Shown in pieces: positions 15,708 to 26,073 of a DNA stretch of 53,937 bases. The stretch lies in NCBI GenBank assembly GCA_900315155.1, contig OMYB01000017.1:1-53937 (forward strand), read 5' to 3'. Under the pieces are notes generated by a model, which saw only the letters and a list, made by a program, of their open reading frames with translations, was not told the origin of the DNA and ran no database searches. This DNA comes from an uncultured Selenomonadales bacterium. GTDB taxonomy: Bacteria > Bacillota > Negativicutes > Selenomonadales > Selenomonadaceae. Positions within the stretch are counted from its first letter, which is position 1; each line of letters opens with the position of its first letter. The position numbers were made by a program, and so were the translations under genes.

Positions 15708-18329
15708 TTATATGGTTTCACTTTCCATCCGTTCGGCGAGCGCAGGGTCGAGCTCATAGAGCTTTTCAGCCATGCGGCGGAGGCGGATGTTCTCGCGGTG
15801 GCCGGCATCGACGTTTGTGATGCTGAAACCGAAGACCTTGCGGTTGCGGTCGAGCATGATGAGCGTGATGCGGACATGGACATAGAGTTTGCGTCCGTCT
15901 TTGCATTCTCGTTGGATGGTGCAGCGTTTGACGGTACGCGTCTGTTCTGCCTCGTCCATGGTATCGCGGAGTGTCTGCCAATCTTCTTTGGAGAGGATTT
16001 TGCGGATCGTGAATTCCGGCTGATAGAGTTCTTCGGCTTTGTTGCCGAAAAGGTTCAGGTAATTCTCGTTGACACGCAGGACCTCCATGCGCTCTCCGAC
16101 GAGCTCATAAAGGGCGATGCAGACGCCGAGGCTGTTGAGCAGCGTAACCTGTTCGTTCGTGCCGAGATTCTGTCCGTTATGTTTGGGATCGAGGTGGAGG
16201 CTCGGCAGGCCGGTCCGGTAGTTGTCGTGGAGCATGCTCTCATAAACGTCGATGGGGACGGGTTTTGAGAAATAGTAGCCCTGTGCCATCTCGCAGCCGA
16301 TCGTGCGCAGGAAATCGACCTGCGTTTTCGTTTCGACACCCTCGACGATGACGGGGATGCGGAGCCATTTCGCCATGCGTACGATGGAGATGAGGATATC
16401 GTTGCTGCGCGTATCCACATCTGCCTGTTCGGCATCAGCCAAGAATTTCAGGTCGATCTTCAGGATATCGACAGGCAGGTTCTTCAGCATGTTCAGCGAG
16501 GAGTAACCGGAGCCGAAATCGTCCATGAGGATGGGGAAACCGGCTTTCTGCAGTTCCTTCGTGATGTTGATGATGTACTGCGGGTTGTCGACATAAGCGC
16601 TCTCGGTGAGCTCCAGCTCGAGAAGGGCAGGGGGCAGCTCGTATTTGTGGACGAGCTCGAGGAAATACTGCACCATGTTCGGGCTGTTGAGGTCGACGCG
16701 GCTGACGTTGACCGAGATCGGCACGGCCGGACGGCCGGCATCAAGTTCGCTGCGTAGGAGCTGACAGGCTTTTTCCCAGACGTATTTATCCAGTTTCAGG
16801 ATGGAGCCGTTGCGCTCAAAGGCGGGGATGAACTTGCCCGGGGAGATATAGCCCAGCTTCGGGTGTAGCCAGCGCACGAGGGCCTCAGCACCGACGATGC
16901 GCTCGGTCATGAAATCGTATTTCGGCTGGAGATAGATGACAAAATTCTCATCTTCGATGGCTTTATCCATACCGCTGATGAGCATCTGCTCGTTGACGAG
17001 GTCCTGACGCATATCGTCGTCGTAGATGCCGCAGGGATTGGTGCTGTCGTTCTTGGCTTTCGAGAGCGCCATGAGTGCGCGGTCGCACATCGCGTTAACG
17101 GAAATCTGGCGGTCGGTGACGGGATAGACGCCGAAGGAGAGGTCGACGTGGTAGTCGAGGGCAAAGCTGTCTACCGTGATGTTCAGCGAGGTGATGAGGT
17201 GCTCGCGCATCTTTTTCTTCGCCGGGTAGAGGATGACGAAGTTATCCGCATGCAGGCGGCCGAAAGCGCAGTTCGGCAGCGTCATCGTCTTGAACAGGCT
17301 GGCGATATGCATCAGAAGCTCGTCGCCCGTCTTTTCGTTGAAAATATCGTTGATGGCCTTGAACCGGTTGATGTTGACGACCATGAGCTCAAAGTGCACA
17401 TCGGGATTCTGCTGCAGGAGTGTTTCTGCATGGTGGCAGAACGTGGCCTTGTTGTAGAGCCCCGTGAGGCTGTCGTGATGCATGATGTAGAGGAAATGGT
17501 TATGCGTACGCTGCAGTGGCATGATATTTGTAATGACACCACTGAACGTGCCGATGCCCGTCTCATCGTCGATGAGATGACGGCCAACTTCCATGACCGT
17601 GAGCAGGTTGCCGCCTTTTCCTTTCAGGTGATACTCGACCTGATAGTTATCCTTCGTGAGGAGCTGCTGACTGCGCGACTGATGCACGAGCTCGATATCG
17701 TGCGGCGTCATGAGCGATTCCATCGTCGGCAGTTCGCCGTCCTGGGTGAAATCTTCCTTGGAATCGTAGCCGAGCATCTGCCAGAGCTCATCGCCGGCAT
17801 ACGTGAGCGGCAGGTCTCCGTCCGAACGGTAGACGACGTAAGCGCAGTCCACATAAGAATCCATGAAACGCGACAATACCCGTTCGGACGTATCTTTATC
17901 CTTGGAACGGGATTTCAGCATGGAGGAGCTCACCATGCGGTAGACGAGCTCGCGCTGGGCGTCACGCTGGATATGGATGCCGCGGATATAGGCATACCCG
18001 TCCTCGTGGACGTCGTACATGAAATACGCGCGATGAAGCACGGCGACGAGGTCCTTGCGGCGGAAGACGAGGTCGGCCTGGATGACAGGTCCTCCTTCGG
18101 AGGATACTTCCCGGCATTTCATCTTCGTGATCCGGGCATGAGGAAATGAGGCGGTTTCCTTTTGCAGCAGATCATAGATATCGGTGCGGCCTGTGACAAA
18201 TTCTTTGGAATGTATGCTGAAAACCACGGCGTCCGGCGCCAGGCGGCTTACGATGCTGGTCTGGCTGCCGTATTCGTAATATTCCTTGAGCAGAGATTTC
18301 GTCAAAGCGATGAGGTCCGTTCTCTCCAT
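15708..18329 (-). CDS. PAS / degenerate GGDEF / EAL signalling protein (probable c-di-GMP phosphodiesterase)
   Basis: An 873-residue soluble sensor. In order: an N-terminal alpha-beta domain (about 1-130) resembling SnoaL/NTF2-like folds, a PAS domain (about 150-270), a GGDEF-like domain (about 285-430) whose active site reads HADNF instead of GGDEF, an EAL domain (about 450-700) and a C-terminal PAS domain (about 730-860). The EAL domain keeps AEALVRWLHP, DDFGSGYSSLN, ILKIDL and VEGVET, so it should hydrolyse c-di-GMP, while the GGDEF part is at best regulatory. No membrane segment is seen. ATG at 18329 follows GGAAGGGATGACCTC. The C-terminal PAS after EAL is a less usual order. Confidence 0.9.
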   Translation of the reverse strand: MERTDLIALTKSLLKEYYEYGSQTSIVSRLAPDAVVFSIHSKEFVTGRTDIYDLLQKETASFPHARITKMKCREVSSEGGPVIQADLVFRRKDLVAVLHRAYFMYDVHEDGYAYIRGIHIQRDAQRELVYRMVSSSMLKSRSKDKDTSERVLSRFMDSYVDCAYVVYRSDGDLPLTYAGDELWQMLGYDSKEDFTQDGELPTMESLMTPHDIELVHQSRSQQLLTKDNYQVEYHLKGKGGNLLTVMEVGRHLIDDETGIGTFSGVITNIMPLQRTHNHFLYIMHHDSLTGLYNKATFCHHAETLLQQNPDVHFELMVVNINRFKAINDIFNEKTGDELLMHIASLFKTMTLPNCAFGRLHADNFVILYPAKKKMREHLITSLNITVDSFALDYHVDLSFGVYPVTDRQISVNAMCDRALMALSKAKNDSTNPCGIYDDDMRQDLVNEQMLISGMDKAIEDENFVIYLQPKYDFMTERIVGAEALVRWLHPKLGYISPGKFIPAFERNGSILKLDKYVWEKACQLLRSELDAGRPAVPISVNVSRVDLNSPNMVQYFLELVHKYELPPALLELELTESAYVDNPQYIINITKELQKAGFPILMDDFGSGYSSLNMLKNLPVDILKIDLKFLADAEQADVDTRSNDILISIVRMAKWLRIPVIVEGVETKTQVDFLRTIGCEMAQGYYFSKPVPIDVYESMLHDNYRTGLPSLHLDPKHNGQNLGTNEQVTLLNSLGVCIALYELVGERMEVLRVNENYLNLFGNKAEELYQPEFTIRKILSKEDWQTLRDTMDEAEQTRTVKRCTIQRECKDGRKLYVHVRITLIMLDRNRKVFGFSITNVDAGHRENIRLRRMAEKLYELDPALAERMESETI

Positions 18330-18543
18330 GAGGTCATCCCTTCCTTTGCGTGCCCTGTTTTTTCATCATGCTCGGGCAAATGTTTGCGTATTTCCGATAT
18401 TCATAATGGTAATATTCGACTTTCTTATCGGGAATACCTTTCTTTTCATAGGAATTTTTTCCGTTTTTGATTCGGGAATTTTGCCAGTCAAGGACATGCG
18501 ACATCTTTTGCAGGAAAATGGAGAAATTTCCCGGCTTTTGTGC

Positions 18544-18549
18544 TATACT
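18544..18549 (+). promoter_or_regulatory. Probable -10 box for purC
   Basis: TGCTATACT, an extended -10 element, lies 46 bases before the purC start; no good -35 is visible. The rest of 18330-18594 shows nothing I can assign. Confidence 0.4.
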
Positions 18550-18594
18550 GTTCAGGGAAGCATTCCGACTGTCTTTTTATGGAGGTTAGCACAG

Positions 18595-19470
18595 ATGAAA
18601 GAGTACAAGCCGTTCAAGTCTGGCAAGGTGCGCGAGGTCTATGATGCCGGGGACAGCATCATCATGGTCGCTACGGACCGCATTTCCGCGTTCGACCACA
18701 TCCTGAAGAATCAGATCACGGACAAAGGCGCCGTTCTGACGAAGATGTCCCGCTTCTGGTTCGATTACACCAAGGATATCGTGAAGAATCATATGCTCTC
18801 CGTGGATAACCAGGATATGCCGGAATTCTTCCAGCAACCGCAGTTCCAGGGCAATGCGATGAAGTGCCAGAAGCTCACGATGATCCCGATGGAGTGCATC
18901 GTGCGCGGCTATATCACGGGCTCGGGCTGGGAGAGCTACAAAGAGAACGGCACGTGCTGCGGTATAAAGCTGCCGGAAGGCCTCAAAGAGTGCCAGCAGC
19001 TGCCGGAGCCGATTTTCACGCCCTCCACAAAGGCGGAGCTCGGCGAGCATGACCAGAACGTCTCCGTCGAGGAAGGCGCTGCCTATGTCGACAAGACATT
19101 CCCGGGCAAAGGCAAGGAATACGTCGAGAAGATCCGCGACCTCACGATTGCGCTCTATAAGAAATGCGCGGCATATGCGCGCACGCGCGGCATCATCATC
19201 GCCGACACGAAATTCGAGTTCGGTCTTGACGAGCAGGGTAATATCGTGCTCGGTGACGAGATGCTCACGCCGGACAGCTCCCGTTTCTGGCCTGCAGAGG
19301 GCTACGAGGCCGGCCATGGCCAGCCGTCCTATGACAAGCAGTTCGTCCGCGATTGGCTGACGGCGAACCCGGACAGCGATTACCAGCTGCCGCAGGATAT
19401 CATCGACAAGACGATTGCGAAATACAAAGAAGCCTATGAGATGCTCACGGGCGAGAAGTTCCATCGCTGA
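18595..19470 (+). CDS. purC: Phosphoribosylaminoimidazole-succinocarboxamide synthase
   Basis: The 291-residue enzyme joining aspartate to CAIR with ATP in purine synthesis. Visible motifs are SGKVREVYDAGDSIIMVATD (nucleotide site), PMECIVRGYITGSGWESY and FTPSTKAELGEHDQN. It is the longer SAICAR synthetase form rather than the 235-residue type. The start ATG follows TGGAGGTTAGCACAG; the frame stays open upstream, but that part does not resemble PurC. It stands alone, away from other pur genes. Confidence 0.97.
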   Translation: MKEYKPFKSGKVREVYDAGDSIIMVATDRISAFDHILKNQITDKGAVLTKMSRFWFDYTKDIVKNHMLSVDNQDMPEFFQQPQFQGNAMKCQKLTMIPMECIVRGYITGSGWESYKENGTCCGIKLPEGLKECQQLPEPIFTPSTKAELGEHDQNVSVEEGAAYVDKTFPGKGKEYVEKIRDLTIALYKKCAAYARTRGIIIADTKFEFGLDEQGNIVLGDEMLTPDSSRFWPAEGYEAGHGQPSYDKQFVRDWLTANPDSDYQLPQDIIDKTIAKYKEAYEMLTGEKFHR

Positions 19471-19491
19471 GTAAAAAATACGAAAAAAGTA

Positions 19492-19520
19492 TTGACAGGC
19501 CACCATGGTTTGGTTATAAT
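19492..19520 (+). promoter_or_regulatory. Consensus promoter of the tRNA-Lys pair
   Basis: TTGACA (19492-19497), exactly 17 bp, TATAAT (19515-19520): a perfect sigma-A consensus, as expected for stable RNA. Confidence 0.9.
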
Positions 19521-19571
19521 ACTATTTGTTGATTGCGAGAGATAAATCGCACGAGACAGAAAATAAAATGT

Positions 19572-19647
<76 letters not shown>

Positions 19648-19648
19648 T

Positions 19649-19724
<76 letters not shown>

Positions 19725-19735
19725 TTTGACACCAT

Positions 19736-19764
19736 AGCCTCCTCGGAAACGGGGAGGCTTTTCG
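19736..19764 (+). terminator. Terminator of the tRNA operon
   Basis: AGCCTCCTCG, loop GAAA, CGGGGAGGCT, then TTTTC: ten pairs with one G-U. It ends about 20 bases before the surE start. Confidence 0.85.
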
Positions 19765-19786
19765 TATCACGGAGGAGGAATCTTTC

Positions 19787-20548
19787 ATGCGTATCTTATT
19801 CTCAAACGATGACGGTATCCAGGCGGAGGGCATCCGCGCTCTCGTGAGGGCGTTTGCCCCGCATCATGAGGTCATCGTGGCAGCACCGGCCCGCCAGCAG
19901 AGCGGCATGGCACATGCCCTCACCGTGGGCATACCGATTGAGGTATCGCATGATGCGGAGCTCGAGGCCATCCCGGGCGTCACAGAGGCCTGGGCTATAG
20001 ACGGGACCCCGACGGACAGCGTGAAGCTCTATGTCGAAGCCATCGCGCAGCAGAAACCGGATGTCGTGATCTCGGGCATCAATCACGGCGCAAACCTCGC
20101 GACGGATATCACGTATTCCGGAACGGTCGGCGCAGCCATGGAGGGATATCTTCACGATATCGATGCTTTCGCCGTATCCCTGGATTCGGCCAGCGAGCTT
20201 TCCTATGATGAGGTCGCAGAGGTATTCCGCAGCTTCGTCGAGCAAAGTGTCGTGCAAAAAGAGAACCGGGAGAAGCCTCTGTTCTACAACGTGAACTTCC
20301 CCGTGCGGTTCCATGAGGATGGCGTGCAGTACGTATTTGGCCGCCAGGGCAAGCGTGACTATCTCAACGCATTCCACCGCGAGGAGAAGGACGGGAAAAT
20401 CTTCTACACCATGGCCGGTGAAATCTACGATACGGACAAGGGGGAGCCGACGGATATCTACGCGACGGAGCAGGGATATGTCTCGGTGACGCCGCTCATC
20501 ATCGATGCAACGGACTATCCGGAGCTGGATCGCCGCCTCGGGCAGTGA
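19787..20548 (+). CDS. surE: 5'/3'-nucleotidase SurE
   Basis: A 253-residue survival-protein phosphatase that removes phosphate from nucleoside monophosphates. The metal site is MRILFSNDDG at the N-terminus, with GTPTDSVKL and SGINHGANLATDITYSGTVG completing the active site. The length is normal. ATG at 19787 follows ACGGAGGAGGAATCTTTC. ahcY begins 90 bases later under its own promoter. Confidence 0.96.
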   Translation: MRILFSNDDGIQAEGIRALVRAFAPHHEVIVAAPARQQSGMAHALTVGIPIEVSHDAELEAIPGVTEAWAIDGTPTDSVKLYVEAIAQQKPDVVISGINHGANLATDITYSGTVGAAMEGYLHDIDAFAVSLDSASELSYDEVAEVFRSFVEQSVVQKENREKPLFYNVNFPVRFHEDGVQYVFGRQGKRDYLNAFHREEKDGKIFYTMAGEIYDTDKGEPTDIYATEQGYVSVTPLIIDATDYPELDRRLGQ

Positions 20549-20556
20549 TTCTTTCC

Positions 20557-20585
20557 GTGACAACAAACAGAGTTTCTGCTAGAAT
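20557..20585 (+). promoter_or_regulatory. Promoter of ahcY-mtaD
   Basis: GTGACA (20557-20562), 17 bp, TAGAAT (20580-20585). Transcription should begin near 20592, which rules out the ATG at 20594 as a normal start. Confidence 0.65.
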
Positions 20586-20638
20586 AGTACTGTATGATAA
20601 AAATCGATGCGGAACGCATGCAGGAGGTAGATGTTAGG

Positions 20639-21880
20639 ATGGAATCCATGATCAAAGATATCAAGCTGGCACCGAGCGGCCACGATAAGATCGAATGGGT
20701 CAAGAACTTCATGCCCGTCATGAGCTATGTCGATAAGGAATATTCCAAGACAAAGCCGTTCGCCGGCAAGAAGATGGTCATCACGCTGCATCTCGAGGCC
20801 AAGACGGCCTATATGGCGGAAATCTTCCATCATGCAGGTGCTGAGGTAGCTGTCACGGGCAGCAACCCGCTTTCCACGCAGGACGATGTCGCCGCAGCCC
20901 TCGTCGAGGACGGCGTGCATGTCTTTGCTACGCATGCCTGCACGGATGAGGAGTATTACACCTATATCGATAAGGCCCTCGAAATCGAGCCGGATATCAT
21001 CATCGATGATGGCGGCGACCTCGTGCACACGCTGCATACGAAGCGCCGCGACCTCCTGCCGAAAGTCCTCGGCGGCTCCGAGGAGACGACGACGGGCGTC
21101 AACCGCCTGCGCGGCCTCGCAAAGGCAGGCAAGCTCGAATTCCCGATGTTCGCCGCAAATGATGCCTATATGAAATATCTCTTCGATAACCGCTATGGTA
21201 CGGGCCAGTCGACCTGGGACGGCATCATGCGCACGACGAATCTCGTCGTCGCGGGCAAGAATGTCGTCATCGCCGGCTATGGCTGGTGCGGCAAGGGCGG
21301 TGCGATGCGTGCACGCGGCCTCGGCGCCAATGTCATCATCACGGAGGTCGATCCGATCAAGGCCATCGAGGCTGTTTTCGACGGTTTCCGCGTCATGCCG
21401 ATGGATGAGGCAGCGAAGATCGGCGATATCTTCCTCACGCTCACGGGCGATAAAGATGTCATCCGCAAGCGCCATTTCGAGTCGATGAAGAACGGCGCCA
21501 TCATGGCCAATGCCGGCCATTTCGACTGCGAGATCAACATCCCGGAGCTCGAGTCTCTCTCGAAATCCCGCCGCACCGTGCGCAAGAACATCGAGGAGTT
21601 CCTCCAGCCGGATGGCCGCAAGCTGTATCTGCTCGCAGAGGGGCGTCTCGTCAACCTCGGCGCAGGCGATGGGCATCCGGCGGAGATCATGGACCTGTCG
21701 TTCGGCGTGCAGTTCTTCTGCGCCCTCCATATCCTCGAGCATCATGACGAGCTCGAGAACAAGGTCTATCTCATGCCGGAGGACATCAACACGCGCCTGG
21801 CAGAAATCAAGCTGCAGGCTCTCGGCGTGACGATTGATACGCTGACGGAGGAGCAGCGGAAATACCTGAATCTGGACTAA
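20639..21880 (+). CDS. ahcY: Adenosylhomocysteinase
   Basis: The 413-residue NAD-dependent enzyme that splits S-adenosylhomocysteine into homocysteine and adenosine. Substrate residues lie in HLEAKTAYM, SNPLSTQDD and NRYGTGQSTWDGI; the NAD site is VVIAGYGWCGKGGAMRARGLG. It is the shorter form lacking the 40-residue insertion of some bacterial enzymes. The frame is open from ATG at 20594, but that codon sits at the predicted transcript start. ATG at 20639, after GCAGGAGGT, matches where family proteins begin. The spacing to the ribosome site (11-12 bases) is a little long. Confidence 0.95.
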   Translation: MESMIKDIKLAPSGHDKIEWVKNFMPVMSYVDKEYSKTKPFAGKKMVITLHLEAKTAYMAEIFHHAGAEVAVTGSNPLSTQDDVAAALVEDGVHVFATHACTDEEYYTYIDKALEIEPDIIIDDGGDLVHTLHTKRRDLLPKVLGGSEETTTGVNRLRGLAKAGKLEFPMFAANDAYMKYLFDNRYGTGQSTWDGIMRTTNLVVAGKNVVIAGYGWCGKGGAMRARGLGANVIITEVDPIKAIEAVFDGFRVMPMDEAAKIGDIFLTLTGDKDVIRKRHFESMKNGAIMANAGHFDCEINIPELESLSKSRRTVRKNIEEFLQPDGRKLYLLAEGRLVNLGAGDGHPAEIMDLSFGVQFFCALHILEHHDELENKVYLMPEDINTRLAEIKLQALGVTIDTLTEEQRKYLNLD

Positions 21881-21943
21881 GCTGCTGGTTTTGTTTATTG
21901 GAAAAGAAAGCAAAAACAACGCAGTAAGGAGATTTGTAACCAC

Positions 21944-23221
21944 ATGAAAACGATCATCAAGAATGTCTATGCTTACCTGCCGGACGGCACGACGCCGCTG
22001 ACGAACATCCTCATCGATAAGGACCGTATCGCCGGCGTCGGGGATATCCCGGAGGATTTCCATGCCGCGAAAGTCATCGATGGCAAAGACCATTTCGCCA
22101 TTCCGGGCTTCGTCAACGCCCATACGCATACGTCCATGACGCTGATGCGCAGCTTCAAGGATGATATGGCGCTCATGGACTGGCTGCATCAGCTCTGGCC
22201 CATCGAGGACAAGATGACATCGGAGGATATTTACTGGGGCGCGATGCTCGCTGTAGCGGAGATGATCCGCACGGGCACGACGACGTTCGCGGATATGTAC
22301 GGACCGTATATGGAGCGCGTGGCTGAGGCAACGCTGGACAGCGGCCTGCGCGGCGTGCTTTGCCGTGGCATTATCGGCGTGGCACCGGACAGCGATAAAA
22401 AGCTGCAGTCGAATGTGGACCTTTTCAACGACTTCAACGGAGCGGGCGATGGCCGCATCCATGTCATGTTCGGACCGCATGCTCCGTATACCTGCCCGCC
22501 GAAGTTCCTCGAGAAGGTGGCGAAGACGGCCCAGGATCTCGGTGCAGAGATTCACATCCATATGCATGAGACGCTCGATGAGATCAACGGCTCGATGAAG
22601 GAATATGGTGAGCGCCCGTTCAGCTGGGTCGAGAAGACCGGTCTTTTCGATGGCAAGGGCACGCTCGCCGCGCACTGCGTTCATATGGACGACAAGGACA
22701 TCGAGATCGTCAAGAAGCATCATATCCGCGTCGCGCACAATCCGACGAGCAACATGAAGCTCGCGAGTGGCGTCGCCCCGGTCCCGCACATGCTTCAGGA
22801 AGGCATCTGCGTGGCTCTCGGCACGGATGGTACGTCCTCGAACAATAACCTCGATATGCTGGAGGAAGTCAACCTCGCCGCGATGCTGCACAAGGTCAAC
22901 GAGCTCGATCCGCTCGCCATCCCGGCTGATACGGCGCTCAAGATGGGAACGGAGTACGGCGCTGAGGCCGTTGGCATCTCCGATATCGGCAAGATCGAGA
23001 AAGGGTACAAGGCGGATATCACGCTGTTCGACATGAACAACATCACCTGGTGTCCGCGCCATGACCTCGTCTCCCTGCTGGTCTATGCGGCAAGTTCCCG
23101 CGATGTGGATACGGTCCTCGTCGACGGTAAAGTGCTCCTGGAGAATGGAGAGTTCAAGACCCTCGACATCGAGCGCATTATGCACGAGACGCAGCGCTGT
23201 GCAGACAGACTGACGAAATAA
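21944..23221 (+). CDS. mtaD: 5-methylthioadenosine/S-adenosylhomocysteine deaminase
   Basis: A 425-residue amidohydrolase that deaminates S-adenosylhomocysteine, methylthioadenosine or related nucleosides. Metal and catalytic residues are in FVNAHTHTSMTLMRS, IHIHMHETLDE, HCVHMDD and LGTDGTSSNNNLDM. ATG at 21944 follows TAAGGAGATTTGTAACC. It lies 63 bases after ahcY with no terminator between, so the two SAH-consuming enzymes are probably cotranscribed. The exact substrate preference cannot be read from the sequence. Confidence 0.92.
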   Translation: MKTIIKNVYAYLPDGTTPLTNILIDKDRIAGVGDIPEDFHAAKVIDGKDHFAIPGFVNAHTHTSMTLMRSFKDDMALMDWLHQLWPIEDKMTSEDIYWGAMLAVAEMIRTGTTTFADMYGPYMERVAEATLDSGLRGVLCRGIIGVAPDSDKKLQSNVDLFNDFNGAGDGRIHVMFGPHAPYTCPPKFLEKVAKTAQDLGAEIHIHMHETLDEINGSMKEYGERPFSWVEKTGLFDGKGTLAAHCVHMDDKDIEIVKKHHIRVAHNPTSNMKLASGVAPVPHMLQEGICVALGTDGTSSNNNLDMLEEVNLAAMLHKVNELDPLAIPADTALKMGTEYGAEAVGISDIGKIEKGYKADITLFDMNNITWCPRHDLVSLLVYAASSRDVDTVLVDGKVLLENGEFKTLDIERIMHETQRCADRLTK

Positions 23222-23237
23222 AATCGAAAACCGGCGG

Positions 23238-23271
23238 AATCCGCCCCGCTGTGACAGGGGCGGATTTTGCT
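23238..23271 (+). terminator. Terminator after mtaD
   Basis: AATCCGCCCC (23238-23247) and GGGGCGGATT (23257-23266) followed by TT. It sits just before the ftsK ribosome site. Confidence 0.8.
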
Positions 23272-23289
23272 ATGGAATGAGGTGATCCT

Positions 23290-25968
23290 TTGAAGAAAAC
23301 GACGAGCCGCAGTACGAAGTCCCCGGTGCGGAAGCTGCCGAAGCGCAAGACGGCACGCCAAGCGGAGAAGGGGGAGAAGCCGTCCTCGAATCCGGGGCGG
23401 AAATACGAGCTCATCGGCCTTGCCTTCGTGGCGATCGGCCTGATTTCGCTCTGCGGCCTGTTCGGACTCAACGTCGGCTGGGTGGGGCTTTATTTTGCCA
23501 AATTCCTGCATTACCTCTTCGGCATCGGTGCCGTGCCTGCCACGCTCGTATTCCTGCTCGTAGGCTGGCAATACATGACGAAGCATTGTGGCATCCATTA
23601 TTCCCTGCGGTTCTTCGGTCTCTTTGCCCTGTTTGCTTCCGTGCTCGCTATCTGGCATCATATCGTCATCCCGGAGGGCGCAGAAATCCTGCCCGACAGC
23701 CTGCCGCGGGGCGGCGGTCTGCTCGGCGGGGCGATTCTCTTTGTCCTGCGGAAGTTCTTCGGCGTGGATGGCAGCATCATCCTGCTGGCCATCGGTACGG
23801 TCGGCTCGGTCCTGCTCGCAACGAGCTGGTCTCTCGGTGCGGGCCTGCTGAAGACAAAAGGTGCGGCGGAGAAGGGGGCGACCGTTGCGGCCAGTGCGGC
23901 AGGATCGGTGCTCACCGCAGCCGGCCACACGGCTGCTGCAGCTGGCAGCGCCGTCGAGGAGCATATCGCCGAAAAGATGGACAGCCTGCGGCAGAAGCGT
24001 TCCTTTTATAACCAGGAAGCCGATGAACATTTTGCCGGGGAACCAGATGATGCGCATGGACTGGATGCAGAACCGGCTCCAGCGGCAGAGGCGCATATCG
24101 AGACCGTATCGGCCGCAGAGGTCACGAAAGTTCCTCCTGTATCACCAGCTGTATCGCCGGCACCTGAGCCTCATGTGGACGCGCCGCTGCCAAAGTTCAC
24201 GATCCAGTACAGCTCGGATGAGGAACCGGAGGAAGAGCCCATCGATACCGGCGCGGCCCTCGATGCCATCGCACGCGGGCAAACGGATGCCGAACTGGGC
24301 ATCGGCGTACCCGCTCCTGGCGATAATCCGTCGCATGGCGGCTATCTGCGCCCGACACCGAAACCGGATGCGCTTTCTATCGCGATTTCACGTGCGATGG
24401 AGGATGCCGGGGCAAAACCGAGGACACCCGGGGCACAGACCCAGGTACAAACGGCAGAACAACCGAGCGAGGAACCAAAGATTCCGCCCAAGCCGTATGA
24501 GATTCCAAGCGTCACGGAGATTCTGGAAAAATCGGTCAAGAAAAAAGATGTGGCCATGGAGATCGAGATTCAGGAAAACGCGGAGAAGCTGCACAAGACG
24601 CTCGAGGATTTCCACGTGAGTGCGACCATCCTCAACGCCTGCCATGGACCTGCCGTCACGCGCTACGAGCTGCAGCCGGCTCCGGGCGTCAAGGTCAGCA
24701 AGATCACGGGTCTCGCCGAGGATATTGCGCTGGCACTCGCGGCGCCATCCGTGCGCATCGAGCCGATTCCGGGCAAGGCTGCCATCGGCATCGAGGTACC
24801 GAACAGCAAGCTGGAGGGCGTTCGCCTGCGCGAAGTGCTCGAGAACGAAAAGTTCGCCCAGGCGAAATCGAAGCTGACCGTGGGCCTTGGCAAGGACATC
24901 GGCGGCAATGCGATTTTTGCGAACCTCGCGAAGATGCCGCATCTGCTCGTAGCCGGTGCCACAGGCTCCGGTAAATCCGTCTGCATCAACACGCTGATCT
25001 GCAGCATCCTGTTCAAGGCGAAGCCGGATGAGGTCAAGTTCATCCTCGTCGACCCGAAGATGGTCGAGCTCTCGAACTACAACGGCATCCCACACCTCAT
25101 GGTGCCGGTCGTCACGGAGGCGAAGAAAGCCGCGTCCGTGCTGAACTGGTCCGTGCAGGAGATGGAGAAACGCTACGCGAAGTTCGCTGAGAACAACGTC
25201 CGCAATATGGACACCTACAACAAAAAGTTCCCGGACGACAAGATGCCGGCCATCGTCATCATCATCGACGAGCTCGCCGACCTCATGATGGTCGCGCCGC
25301 ATGACGTCGAGGATGCCATCTGCCGCCTCGCGCAGAAAGCGCGTGCAGCAGGTATCCATATGGTGCTTGCGACGCAGCGTCCGTCCGTCGATGTCATCAC
25401 GGGTATCATCAAGGCGAATATCCCGTCGCGCATTTCGTTCGCCGTTTCCTCGCAGATCGATTCGCGCACGATCCTCGATCGCAGCGGTGCAGAGAACCTG
25501 CTCGGCAAAGGCGATATGCTCTTTTACCCGGTCGGTGCCTCGAAGCCCGTGCGCGTACAGGGCGCATTCATCAGCGATGAAGAAGTCGAGAAACTGCTCG
25601 ACTGCATCAAGTCGCAGGGACAGGAAATGGAGACGAACGAGGAAATCGTCGCCTTCACCGAGAAAGAACTCGCGGCTCAGGAAGAGGAGGAAAGCGGCAA
25701 GGGCAAGAAAAAGCGCAAGTCCGCGATGGACGAACTGCTGCCCGATGCCGTCGATCTCGTCATGAGCACCGGCATCGCCTCGTCCTCCTCCCTGCAGCGC
25801 CGGTTCCACCTCGGCTACACGCATGCGGCGCGCCTCGTCGATACGATGGAGGAGCTCGGCATCGTCGGCCCGAGCAAAGGCAGCAAGCCACGCGACATCC
25901 TCATGAGCCAGGACCAGGCATCCAAAATCGTCGCGCAGGCCATGGCCGGGGACGAAGCGGCCGGCTGA
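23290..25968 (+). CDS. ftsK: DNA translocase FtsK/SpoIIIE
   Basis: An 892-residue septal DNA pump. A basic N-terminus is followed by about four membrane segments (residues 35-190), a Pro/Ala/Glu-rich linker (about 195-400) and the motor with Walker [17 protein letters not shown] near residue 555, [18 protein letters not shown] and [13 protein letters not shown]. The gamma winged helix (about 815-885, [18 protein letters not shown]) reads polar DNA motifs. It starts with TTG at 23290 after GAGGTGATCC. The last codons and stop lie within an 18-bp repeat that recurs at 30395, marking an integration site. Confidence 0.96.
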   Translation: MKKTTSRSTKSPVRKLPKRKTARQAEKGEKPSSNPGRKYELIGLAFVAIGLISLCGLFGLNVGWVGLYFAKFLHYLFGIGAVPATLVFLLVGWQYMTKHCGIHYSLRFFGLFALFASVLAIWHHIVIPEGAEILPDSLPRGGGLLGGAILFVLRKFFGVDGSIILLAIGTVGSVLLATSWSLGAGLLKTKGAAEKGATVAASAAGSVLTAAGHTAAAAGSAVEEHIAEKMDSLRQKRSFYNQEADEHFAGEPDDAHGLDAEPAPAAEAHIETVSAAEVTKVPPVSPAVSPAPEPHVDAPLPKFTIQYSSDEEPEEEPIDTGAALDAIARGQTDAELGIGVPAPGDNPSHGGYLRPTPKPDALSIAISRAMEDAGAKPRTPGAQTQVQTAEQPSEEPKIPPKPYEIPSVTEILEKSVKKKDVAMEIEIQENAEKLHKTLEDFHVSATILNACHGPAVTRYELQPAPGVKVSKITGLAEDIALALAAPSVRIEPIPGKAAIGIEVPNSKLEGVRLREVLENEKFAQAKSKLTVGLGKDIGGNAIFANLAKMPHLLVAGATGSGKSVCINTLICSILFKAKPDEVKFILVDPKMVELSNYNGIPHLMVPVVTEAKKAASVLNWSVQEMEKRYAKFAENNVRNMDTYNKKFPDDKMPAIVIIIDELADLMMVAPHDVEDAICRLAQKARAAGIHMVLATQRPSVDVITGIIKANIPSRISFAVSSQIDSRTILDRSGAENLLGKGDMLFYPVGASKPVRVQGAFISDEEVEKLLDCIKSQGQEMETNEEIVAFTEKELAAQEEEESGKGKKKRKSAMDELLPDAVDLVMSTGIASSSSLQRRFHLGYTHAARLVDTMEELGIVGPSKGSKPRDILMSQDQASKIVAQAMAGDEAAG

Positions 25969-25975
25969 TGATTTT
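25958..25975. repeat. Attachment-site repeat, left (within ftsK end)
   Basis: CGGCCGGCTGATGATTTT, containing the ftsK stop codon; identical to 30395-30412. Confidence 0.75.
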
Positions 25976-26013
25976 AGTTGGCTCGGATGATAACACATAA
26001 GAGGAGAATAAAA

Positions 26014-26037
26014 TCCTTCCATGTCCTGAACGCTATC
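26014..26037 (+). repeat. Fragment copied from or shared with the 29279 gene
   Basis: This 24-bp stretch beginning TCCTTCCATGTCCTG matches 29459-29482 at 23 positions. In the same frame both encode SFHVL(N/D)AI. It looks like the scar of a lost paralogue or a recombination event inside the island. Confidence 0.6.
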
Positions 26038-26073
26038 ATGGTTATGCCGATCCGCCGAAGCCCGGAAACTCCT

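Noticed and set aside
20579..23185. An 868-codon open frame opposite ahcY and mtaD
   Set aside because: Same reason: a shadow of two clearly identified genes, spanning their intergenic gap only by chance.
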